From positions 1-33,585 of the forward strand of contig DIGC01000089.1 in assembly GCA_002419445.1 (NCBI GenBank): a stretch of DNA of 33,585 nt. The letters are read 5' to 3'. A program made the position numbers and the translations under genes. Shown in pieces: positions 15,291 through 21,928 of this stretch. Within the stretch, counting starts at the first letter, position 1, and every line of letters begins with the position of its first letter. This stretch comes from Caryophanales bacterium UBA5732 (GTDB lineage Bacteria; Bacillota_I; Bacilli_A; Izemoplasmatales; Hujiaoplasmataceae). A model generated the notes under the pieces. That model did no database searches, had not been told where the DNA came from, and saw only the letters and a program-made list of their open reading frames with translations.

Positions 15291-17309
15291 ACTTGTGTCC
15301 TCCTTGAAACTATCATGAATAATCTGTTCAATCTTGCTAGATATATTATCTGGTGAAGCATCTTTTACTTGAGCAGCGGCATTATTCAAATGTCCGCCAC
15401 CACCAAATTTTTCCATAATGATTTGCACGTTAAAATTATTAATTGAACGTGCAGAAATAGCTACTGTTTCACCATCTATAAAACCTATCGCAAAAGCAGC
15501 GATGATATTATCGATTTCTAAAAGTTCATCAGCAGTTTTAGCTAATTGAACTCTATCTGTAACGTCTTGTCTTTCTAAAACGGTAATTGCAAAGTGATTA
15601 TTGATAATTCTAGCCCGGTTGACTAGATTTGATTTAGTTCTAATATCGTCAAGCGATTCTCTTAAAATCAATTTAGCTTTGGCAGGATCAGCTCCGTCGT
15701 TTCTTAACTTAGCAGCTGATTCAAATGTTCTTGTGCCGGTATGGACAGTAAAATTATTAGTGTCAATCATCATTCCCGCTAACATAATTGTCGCTTCAAA
15801 AGGATCAATTTCCACTTCTTCACGGAAGAAATCGATTAATTCAACAACTAATTCAACTGAACTAGATGCATATGGTTCAACATAATTCATCAGCATATCG
15901 CTAATCGCATTATCTAAACGACGATGATGGTCGATGACAACAATGTGCTTAGTCTTTTCGGTTAGAAGGGGAACATTTGATTGTGAAGGTGAATGATGGT
16001 CTACCAAGATCAGTAAAGAATCATGATTAATCTGTTCGATAGCATCTTCAGGATCGATTAAATAATCTAACAATTTTATATATTCTTGATTAAGCATATT
16101 GATTAACTTTGATGTGGTTTGATCAACATTATCAAAGTCTAGAACAATCTTGGAATTTTTATTTTTTGTTAAAGCCATTTCTAATAAACCGACAGCTGCG
16201 CCTAAAGCATCAAGATCGGTAAATTTGTGAGGCATAATAAAGACACTATTGCGTTCGGCAAAGAAATCTTCAAGTGCTCTGGAATTAACTTTAGCTGCGA
16301 TTTTCGAACGTTTTTCTACGGTATTAGTTTTACCGCCAAAGAATTTAATCGGTTGATTTTTAAGATTGACAACCACTTGATCTCCGCCGCGGGCAATCGC
16401 TAATTTTAAAGCTTCTTCAGCTGCTTCACCAAGTTCAGGCGGAGACACTTCAAAAGCCGCAATTCCAATTGAAAGCGTAACTCTTACTTCATTATCTTGA
16501 GCAATTTTGCTGATGACATTAAGAATTGGAAATTGATTTTTCATAATATCATCTAACTTCTTCCGGTTCATCATAATAACTGATTTTTCCGGACGTAGAT
16601 TAATGAAATAAATATCATTGGTTGAACACCAACTATTTAATGCTGATAACAATAGTCCTTGGATATTAGCTTTAACTTGAAAGTCTAAATTCGAAGTCGC
16701 TTCATTAAAATTGTCTAAACTCATCACGCCTATAACGTCTGAAAAATCATAATACTTTTGTCTGATTTGTTCTCGGTCAGTTACTTCAAACAAGTAAATA
16801 GCATTATTCTTAGGATAATGAACTACATCATAGGTTTTATCATAGACATTAGCTAAGAACTTGCCGATTCGCTTAGATATCTTTTCATATAAATCACGGT
16901 TGATAACCTTTAATGATCTGTCAACAAGTGCGTTAGAGAAAATTTCTTTAGCGTTAGCGTTAGCGAAAACTATGTTATATTCATCGTCATAAAGTATAAT
17001 CCCTACAGGCATCGATGATAGAACGATTTCTTCAGAGTTAAAACGACGTTTTTGTAAATTGCTAATCTCTCTAATTTTATTTTCTAGTTCAACAATTCTT
17101 TCAGCTCTGGATTTTGTTAATAAATGAGCGATTATCAGCCAAATTAATAATATAAAAATTAAGATATTATAAAAAACGAAATACTCCAAATCAAGATTTA
17201 AATAACTAGAAAAACGGCCATCAGGGAAGATAAACAATAACCCTGAGACAATTAAAACTACAAAGATTATTAACCAAAAGATAACTTTTTTTGTTTTATC
17301 TTTTTTCAT
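14844..17309 (-). CDS. GdpP c-di-AMP phosphodiesterase fused to ribosomal protein bL9
   Basis: One open frame of 821 aa. Residues 1-673 are a complete GdpP, which hydrolyses cyclic di-AMP: two membrane segments (about 9-28 and 43-64), a PAS-like domain (MPVGIILYDDEYNIVFANA, about 100-118), a degenerate GGDEF domain (about 190-315, without an intact GGDEF), and a DHH/DHHA1 phosphodiesterase with HKFTDLD (361-367), VDHH (436-439), IDHH (459-462), MIDT (514-517) and GGGGH (636-640). Residues 674-821 are a full bL9 (MKLILIKDVKGKGKKGD). In Bacillus gdpP, rplI and dnaC are neighbouring separate genes in this order; here no stop lies between the first two. The frame keeps a full ribosome binding site and ATG for bL9 inside it. 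A sequencing error removing a stop is possible but not indicated. Confidence 0.93.
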   Translation of the reverse strand: MKKDKTKKVIFWLIIFVVLIVSGLLFIFPDGRFSSYLNLDLEYFVFYNILIFILLIWLIIAHLLTKSRAERIVELENKIREISNLQKRRFNSEEIVLSSMPVGIILYDDEYNIVFANANAKEIFSNALVDRSLKVINRDLYEKISKRIGKFLANVYDKTYDVVHYPKNNAIYLFEVTDREQIRQKYYDFSDVIGVMSLDNFNEATSNLDFQVKANIQGLLLSALNSWCSTNDIYFINLRPEKSVIMMNRKKLDDIMKNQFPILNVISKIAQDNEVRVTLSIGIAAFEVSPPELGEAAEEALKLAIARGGDQVVVNLKNQPIKFFGGKTNTVEKRSKIAAKVNSRALEDFFAERNSVFIMPHKFTDLDALGAAVGLLEMALTKNKNSKIVLDFDNVDQTTSKLINMLNQEYIKLLDYLIDPEDAIEQINHDSLLILVDHHSPSQSNVPLLTEKTKHIVVIDHHRRLDNAISDMLMNYVEPYASSSVELVVELIDFFREEVEIDPFEATIMLAGMMIDTNNFTVHTGTRTFESAAKLRNDGADPAKAKLILRESLDDIRTKSNLVNRARIINNHFAITVLERQDVTDRVQLAKTADELLEIDNIIAAFAIGFIDGETVAISARSINNFNVQIIMEKFGGGGHLNNAAAQVKDASPDNISSKIEQIIHDSFKEDTSMKLILIKDVKGKGKKGDIIEVATGYGNYLLTSKHAISASAANVKSLNEEIEKQKQDANKEYQVALELKKSIEESPIKIYVKLGESGKLFGSINSKQIADELKRAYDITVDKRKIDLNDNINSLGQYDVNIKLHRDVIAAISIQVLERE
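15288..15305 (-). promoter_or_regulatory. Internal ribosome binding site for bL9
   Basis: On the minus strand AAGGAGG (15299-15305), 8 nt, then ATG (15288-15290). The same bases are read in the fusion frame as Lys-Glu-Asp-Thr-Ser-Met. A perfect site at ideal spacing inside a coding frame is unlikely by chance and matches the site rplI would have as a separate gene. Confidence 0.85.
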
Positions 17310-17339
17310 CTGAAACCTCTCGTGAATTCATAATAAAGT

Positions 17340-17348
17340 ATTATACCA
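17340..17348 (-). promoter_or_regulatory. Extended -10 promoter of gdpP-rplI-dnaB-prfA-prmC
   Basis: On the minus strand TGG-TATAAT with consensus -10 at 17340-17345. No convincing -35 is seen (TTTATT at 17-nt spacing). The start would be about 25 nt before the ATG at 17309. The five genes downstream have short gaps and no terminator until 11547. Confidence 0.6.
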
Positions 17349-17410
17349 TAAAGCCATAAAAAAATAAACTTGATAGATAAGAAATTAAGACAGGAAGTTA
17401 CAAATTATAA

Positions 17411-17441
17411 TGCAAACAAAAAACCTACGAAAGTAGGTTTT
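17411..17441 (-). terminator. Terminator after rpsR
   Basis: On the minus strand, stem AAACCTAC / GTAGGTTT (17421-17440, extendable by one A-T pair) with a TTTC loop, then TTTGTTTG. It separates rpsF-ssb-rpsR from the gdpP operon. Confidence 0.88.
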
Positions 17442-17452
17442 AAAATTTAAGT

Positions 17453-17692
17453 CTATTCTTTAACAAATGGTAACAAAGCCATGAAGCGTGCTCTTTTGAT
17501 TGCGGCAGCTAAATGTTTTTGATAATATGCGCTTGTGCCAGTAACACGTCTAGGTAGAATTTTGCCTCTATCAGAAACGAATTTCTTTAATAATTCAAAA
17601 TCCTTGAAGTCGATATATTTAACTTTATTATCAGTAAAGTAGCATCTTTTTTTACTTCTACGGCCTCTAGCTTTAAATCCTGGTTTAACCAT
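17453..17692 (-). CDS. rpsR: Ribosomal protein bS18
   Basis: A 30S subunit protein that forms a heterodimer with bS6 on the platform. The 79-aa protein has the basic N terminus GFKARGRRSKKR, then the conserved core VKYIDFKDFELLKKFVSDRGKI split by no indels, and LPRRVTGTSAYYQKHLAAAI. The start has AAGGAGG at normal spacing. Third gene of rpsF-ssb-rpsR, the order usual in Firmicutes. Confidence 0.98.
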   Translation of the reverse strand: MVKPGFKARGRRSKKRCYFTDNKVKYIDFKDFELLKKFVSDRGKILPRRVTGTSAYYQKHLAAAIKRARFMALLPFVKE

Positions 17693-17707
17693 AATTATTC
17701 CTCCTTT

Positions 17708-18127
17708 TTAGAATGGTAAGTCATCTTCTACGTTATTAAAAGTTCCTGTGTCGATATCGTCATTTTCTTTTTTAGCTTCATAAGCGTCATCACTGCCTTG
17801 CGATTTAGTGTCTAAGAAAACAACAGAATCACAAACTATTTCAGTAATATATCTTCGAGAATTAATTTTTTCATCCATATAGTCTCTAGTTTGCAAACGG
17901 CCTTCAATGGCAACCATTGAACCTTTGCTAACATATTTAGCTACATTTTCAGCTTGTTTTCTCCAAGCGGTGCAGTTAAAGAAGTCAGCATTTTTATCGT
18001 TTGTACCACTAGACTGAAACGGACGATTCACAGCTAAGGAAAAAGTACATACAGGAATATTGTTTGGTGTGTATCTTAATTCAGGGTCTCTTGTAAGACG
18101 TCCGATAAGTACAACTTTGTTAAACAT
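17708..18127 (-). CDS. ssb: Single-stranded DNA-binding protein
   Basis: SSB coats single-stranded DNA during replication and repair and recruits partners through its C-terminal tip. The 139-aa protein has an OB fold (about 1-105: VVLIGRLTRDPELRYT, FNCTAWRKQAENVAKYVSKG, VAIEGRLQTRDY), a short acidic linker, and the tip DDLPF, which fits the DDDxPF-type recruitment motif. It lies between rpsF and rpsR with AGGAGG before the ATG, so it is transcribed with the ribosomal proteins. Confidence 0.98.
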   Translation of the reverse strand: MFNKVVLIGRLTRDPELRYTPNNIPVCTFSLAVNRPFQSSGTNDKNADFFNCTAWRKQAENVAKYVSKGSMVAIEGRLQTRDYMDEKINSRRYITEIVCDSVVFLDTKSQGSDDAYEAKKENDDIDTGTFNNVEDDLPF

Positions 18128-18139
18128 TAAAATTTCCTC

Positions 18140-18430
18140 CTAAACTTCGTCTCTAGCAATAACGATATGACGAATGATATCTTCACGGATTTTCATAACA
18201 CGATCAATCTCGGCTACGGCTTCTACTGGGGCTACTGTGTTATATAGAACATAATAACCTTTTGTAAAATCATTAATTTCGTAAGCAAGATCTCTAATGC
18301 CCCACTCATCTACTTTTACTTCCTGAGAACCGAAGCTAGTTAAAACGTTGCTTAAAGCACCGATTAACTCTTTTCTTGCTTGTTCATCAAGGTTAGGACG
18401 AATGATATACATGATTTCATATCTTTTCAT
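18140..18430 (-). CDS. rpsF: Ribosomal protein bS6
   Basis: A 30S platform protein, partner of bS18. The 96-aa protein starts MKRYEIMYIIRPNLDEQARKE, with the ferredoxin-like fold signature WGIRDLAYEINDFTKGYYVL further on. I chose the ATG at 18430 because AAGGAGG lies just upstream and the length matches the family (about 95); a reading from 18487 would translate the mRNA leader and its hairpin. First gene of the rpsF-ssb-rpsR operon. Confidence 0.98.
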   Translation of the reverse strand: MKRYEIMYIIRPNLDEQARKELIGALSNVLTSFGSQEVKVDEWGIRDLAYEINDFTKGYYVLYNTVAPVEAVAEIDRVMKIREDIIRHIVIARDEV

Positions 18431-18455
18431 ATTTATACCTCCTTTTGGTCTATTG

Positions 18456-18471
18456 GCTGCAAAATCGCAGC
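18456..18471 (-). promoter_or_regulatory. Hairpin in the rpsF leader
   Basis: On the minus strand GCTGC-GATTTT-GCAGC, a perfect 5-bp stem, extendable by TTG/CAA with a bulged C. It lies in the leader of about 60 nt between promoter and ribosome binding site. Many bacteria have an S6:S18-binding autoregulatory RNA here. I do not see the CCG loop I recall for that motif, so the assignment is tentative. Confidence 0.4.
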
Positions 18472-18495
18472 AAGTGAGATAAATCACAACGATGT

Positions 18496-18524
18496 ATTAT
18501 AACATACTAAGTATTTTTTGTCTA
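18496..18524 (-). promoter_or_regulatory. Promoter of rpsF-ssb-rpsR
   Basis: On the minus strand, -35 TAGACA (18519-18524), a 17-nt spacer and consensus -10 TATAAT (18496-18501) with the extended TGT element. The 15-mer around the -10 is identical to that of the ftsY promoter. Confidence 0.85.
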
Positions 18525-18586
18525 GAAAAAATATCTTGTAAATATTGATAAAATTAAGACCTATTTCTAACGATAAATCTGGACAA

Positions 18587-19462
18587 TTATTGTTTCTTTC
18601 GGTAAGGCAATAACATCGATACCGATTGTTTATATTCTTGATAACCAGGTCTTGAGGCAAGTTTGCTTTCCATAAGCGGTATTGAGATGAAGATAAATAA
18701 AAGAATCATTAAAATCGGATAAATTATGTTGAAATTAATAACTTGTACGAAGGAAAAATACATGACGTAAATTCCCACCCAAAAAGTCAATTCACCCAAA
18801 TAATTCGGATGTCTTGAATACTTCCATAACCCTTCGTCAATGACAGATTTCGTCTTTTGTGCATTCATTCTAAAATCATACATTTGCTTGTCAGCGATGA
18901 ACTGAATGATTGCGGCCATTAAAGAAAGCGTAAAGCCGATTACAAATATCAGGTTGACTCCTGAAAATCTCATGATGTCATGAGCGTTAATTAATTGTGC
19001 ATAAACTACTAATGTAGGAATCATATGAATACCCATAAGATTGGTTAAAAAATACATTTTAGGAGCTTGATCTCTTAGTTTGGTATATCGCCAGTCTTGG
19101 TGTTTAAACCCTGACCAATTTTTCCACCAATTAAGAGTAAGTCTTACTCCCCAAACCAAGACGGCTACTAATAATAAGATTACGTTAAGACTGAAATTTT
19201 TATAAATAAGAATCCATTCTATAACAATCATTATCGGAATAACACTCCAGTATGGGTCATAAAGAGAAGCGTTTTTTGTGATATTACTGAAGATAAAAAC
19301 AATTAATGTCATCGAAACTGTAGAAATTAAAGTTATTAGAATCATATTATAATTTTGATTAAAACCATATAGCATAATCAACGCACCAAGTAAGGCGGCT
19401 AAAAAATAGACAGCGATAAATACCCATAGCGTTTGTTTCTTGGATAAATTAATCAGTTGCAT
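18587..19462 (-). CDS. DUF1295-family membrane protein
   Basis: A 291-aa polytopic protein of the DUF1295 / steroid 5-alpha-reductase-like group, related to isoprenylcysteine carboxyl methyltransferases. It has about seven to nine hydrophobic segments. The family box is near the C terminus: DEGLWKYSRHPNYLGELTFW, with the conserved R-H-P-N-Y and G-E residues that bind cofactor in relatives. The enzymatic role in bacteria is not established, and neighbours do not reveal it. The start has AAAGGAGA. It lies 58 nt after pncC and may be read with it or from a weak promoter of its own. Confidence 0.82.
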   Translation of the reverse strand: MQLINLSKKQTLWVFIAVYFLAALLGALIMLYGFNQNYNMILITLISTVSMTLIVFIFSNITKNASLYDPYWSVIPIMIVIEWILIYKNFSLNVILLLVAVLVWGVRLTLNWWKNWSGFKHQDWRYTKLRDQAPKMYFLTNLMGIHMIPTLVVYAQLINAHDIMRFSGVNLIFVIGFTLSLMAAIIQFIADKQMYDFRMNAQKTKSVIDEGLWKYSRHPNYLGELTFWVGIYVMYFSFVQVINFNIIYPILMILLFIFISIPLMESKLASRPGYQEYKQSVSMLLPYRKKQ

Positions 19463-19484
19463 AATCTAAAGTTCTCCTTTATAA

Positions 19485-19490
19485 ATTATA
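19485..19490 (-). promoter_or_regulatory. Possible -10 element before the DUF1295 gene
   Basis: TATAAT on the minus strand, 23 nt before the ATG, in the 58-nt gap after pncC. The best -35 (ATTACC at 17 nt) is poor and the region is very AT-rich, so it may be fortuitous. Confidence 0.3.
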
Positions 19491-19520
19491 AAAATCATTA
19501 AAACAAAGGTAATGATAATT

Positions 19521-20009
19521 CTAAATTATATTTAATACTTCTTCAAAGCAAAACTTACAAACCATATATTGAATCATTTCCCTAGTACCGGAAAAGACTT
19601 TTTTTATCAGATATCTTTGTTCATTAACTTCGATACCGAGATATATTTCACCAATTTTATGGCCTTCGACTTCATCAGGTCCGGCGATACCAGAAACAGC
19701 AATTAATACATTGGCTTCCGATAATTCTTTTAATCCATTCAACATTTCATCAACCACTTCGAGAGAATAAACGCCTTTGGTTTCTAGGGTATCTTTTTTT
19801 ACGTTAAGTGTTTTTTCTTTTGCTTCATTAGAATAAACCACAAAACTAACGCTTAGAATCCTTGAAGCGTTTTTTTCCTTGGTCAAACTGCTTGATAAAA
19901 GGCCACCAGTCACTGATTCAGCGAAACTGATTTTTAAGTCTTTTTCAGACAACTTCACTATTAAATCTTTAGCTAAAATGCTGATTTCTTCAACAATCTT
20001 ATCTCTCAT
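19521..20009 (-). CDS. pncC: PncC/CinA C-terminal-type nicotinamide-nucleotide amidase
   Basis: The stand-alone CinA C-terminal domain deamidates nicotinamide mononucleotide, salvaging the pyridine ring for NAD synthesis. The 162-aa protein has FAESVTGGLLSSSLT (family usually AESCTGG; the Cys is Val here), VVYSNEAKEKTLNV, GVYSLEVVDEM and VSGIAGPDEVEGHKIGEIYL. The glycine-rich stretch usual after GIAGP is replaced by DEVEG. The N-terminal MoaB-like domain of full CinA is absent. The fold is clear; activity is less sure because of the two changes. It lies 11 nt after ychF. Confidence 0.85.
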   Translation of the reverse strand: MRDKIVEEISILAKDLIVKLSEKDLKISFAESVTGGLLSSSLTKEKNASRILSVSFVVYSNEAKEKTLNVKKDTLETKGVYSLEVVDEMLNGLKELSEANVLIAVSGIAGPDEVEGHKIGEIYLGIEVNEQRYLIKKVFSGTREMIQYMVCKFCFEEVLNII

Positions 20010-20020
20010 ATTATTTTCCT

Positions 20021-21124
20021 TTAAATATTAAATCGGAAGTGGAAAACATCTCCGTCTTTAGCTCGATAATCTTTACCTTCTAGTCGAAATTTTCCCATGT
20101 CCTTAGCTTTACTCTCAGAACCAGCTACCACTAGATCTTCATAACTAATGGTTTCTGCCCTAATAAAACCTTTTTCAAAATCACTATGAATTATTCCTGC
20201 ACATTCAGGAGCTTTCATTCCGTCTTTAAAAGTCCAAGCTCTAACTTCTTTTTCTCCGGCAGTGAAGAAAGTCTTAAGACCTAAAACTTCATAACTGACG
20301 CTGATAAGTTCATCTAAACCTGATCTTTTAATACCAAGCTCTTCCATAAACATTTGTTTTTCGTCTTTGTCTAGTTCTTGTAATTCTTGCTCAATTTTCG
20401 CGCTAATCACAACTACTTGAGCGCAGTCTTTAACCGCTTGTTCTTGAACCTGTTTTACATAATGGTTATCGGAGTGATCGTTAATCTCTTCTTCAGAAAT
20501 ATTGCAAACGTAAAGTATCGGTTTAGCTGTTAGAAAAGAAAAGTTTTTAATCAATTTCATTTCATCATCGGTTAAAGACATGGCTCTTATCGGAATTTCT
20601 TCTTTCAAAGACTCTAAAATTCTTTCCAATAGAAGATATTCTTCCACTGCTTCATTATCAAGTTTTAGTTCAGCGCGTTTTCTAATTTTTGGCATTCTTT
20701 TTTCGATGACTTCCATATCGGCAAATATCAATTCAATCATGATTGTTTCAATATCCCTCAAGGGATTGACGCTACCGTCAACATGAACAACATTATCATC
20801 ATCGAAACATCGAATAACTTGAACAATGGCATCTGTCGTTCTTATGTGTGATAAAAATTGGTTTCCCAATCCCTCACCCTTGGATGCGCCTCGGACTAAA
20901 CCGGCAATATCACGGAACTCAAATGTTGTGTAAATCGTCTTTTTTGGATTGTATAATTTCGTTAATGTATCGACTCTTTCATCAGGGACTTCCACCACTC
21001 CAATATTAGGTTCAATAGTCGCAAAAGGGTAGTTTGCAGCTAAAACTTTTGCTTTGGTTATTGCGTTAAAAAGGGTCGATTTACCAACATTTGGTAAACC
21101 GACTATTCCTGCGGTTAATCCCAT
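20021..21124 (-). CDS. ychF: Ribosome-associated ATPase YchF
   Basis: YchF (OLA1 family) is a TRAFAC P-loop protein that binds ribosomes and prefers ATP over GTP. In the 367-aa protein: GLPNVGKS (9-16), ANYPFATIEPN, DIAGLVRGASKGEGLGN, and NISEEE in the position of the G4 NKxD, the change that explains ATP preference in the family. A coiled-coil segment and a C-terminal TGS domain (about 283-365, ending AKDGDVFHFRFN) follow. AAAGGAGA precedes the ATG. In an apparent tkt-tatD-ychF-pncC run with gaps of 10-20 nt. Confidence 0.97.
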   Translation of the reverse strand: MGLTAGIVGLPNVGKSTLFNAITKAKVLAANYPFATIEPNIGVVEVPDERVDTLTKLYNPKKTIYTTFEFRDIAGLVRGASKGEGLGNQFLSHIRTTDAIVQVIRCFDDDNVVHVDGSVNPLRDIETIMIELIFADMEVIEKRMPKIRKRAELKLDNEAVEEYLLLERILESLKEEIPIRAMSLTDDEMKLIKNFSFLTAKPILYVCNISEEEINDHSDNHYVKQVQEQAVKDCAQVVVISAKIEQELQELDKDEKQMFMEELGIKRSGLDELISVSYEVLGLKTFFTAGEKEVRAWTFKDGMKAPECAGIIHSDFEKGFIRAETISYEDLVVAGSESKAKDMGKFRLEGKDYRAKDGDVFHFRFNI

Positions 21125-21134
21125 ATATTCTCCT

Positions 21135-21908
21135 TTACTTGATGGTCAAGTTAAATAACTTAACCGTATTGTTGAAGGTATGCTTTTCGACTTCTTCAAC
21201 AGATATATTCCTAATTGTCGCGATTTCCTTGACAATATATTTTAAATTTTTTGATTCATTAGTTTTTCCGCGATGTGGTATAGGCGCTAAATAAGGTGCG
21301 TCAGTTTCAACTAATAAATACTCCAACTTTATTTTTTCAGCAATCTCTTTAGGCGTCTTTGCGTTCTTGAAAGTCACTGGTCCCGCTAAAGAAATATAAA
21401 GATTTAAATCGGTAAAATTTTTAACGTATTCCCATGATCCTGAGTAACAATGCATTACCCCGCTTAAATCTTTATCTTTATGTTCTTTGATAACTTCATA
21501 AGTATCATTAATCGCATCACGCATATGAACGATTATTGGCAAACGATATTTGTTAGCCAAATTAATCTGTCTGATAAACAAATCTTTTTGTTTAGTATCA
21601 TTTGACTTATCCCAATAATAATCTAGCCCCATTTCTCCTAGAGCCTTAACTTTTTCATGTTTTAAATTTTCTTCTAACCAAATCAAATCACTTTCTTTAT
21701 AGTGTTTAGCTGCACTAGGATGAATACCAATAGCGGCGTAAACTTCATCGTACATTGAAGCTATTTCGATTGCCATTTCCGATGATTCACGGTCATATCC
21801 AACACAAATAAAAGCTTCAACTCCGTTAGCTTTTGCCTTTTCGATAATTTCTTCAACCCTTGGGAATAACTCTTCGTCATTCAAATGAACATGAGAATCT
21901 ATAATCAT
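21135..21908 (-). CDS. tatD: TatD-family metal-dependent hydrolase
   Basis: A TIM-barrel metal-dependent hydrolase of the TatD/YcfH group, usually DNases acting on 3' ends, although many members are uncharacterised. The 257-aa protein has the first metal motif DSHVHL (H6, H8), GEMGLDYYW with the bridging Glu, IIVHMRDA, MHCYSG and the late VETDAPYLAP. I chose the ATG at 21908 because AGGAG sits 6 nt upstream; a TTG two codons earlier is less well placed. It lies 20 nt after tkt and 10 nt before ychF. Confidence 0.94.
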   Translation of the reverse strand: MIIDSHVHLNDEELFPRVEEIIEKAKANGVEAFICVGYDRESSEMAIEIASMYDEVYAAIGIHPSAAKHYKESDLIWLEENLKHEKVKALGEMGLDYYWDKSNDTKQKDLFIRQINLANKYRLPIIVHMRDAINDTYEVIKEHKDKDLSGVMHCYSGSWEYVKNFTDLNLYISLAGPVTFKNAKTPKEIAEKIKLEYLLVETDAPYLAPIPHRGKTNESKNLKYIVKEIATIRNISVEEVEKHTFNNTVKLFNLTIK

Positions 21909-21928
21909 AAGCAACTCCTATTAATATA

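Noticed and set aside
18431..18487. N-terminal extension of S6
   Set aside because: The strong ribosome binding site and family length support the start at 18430.
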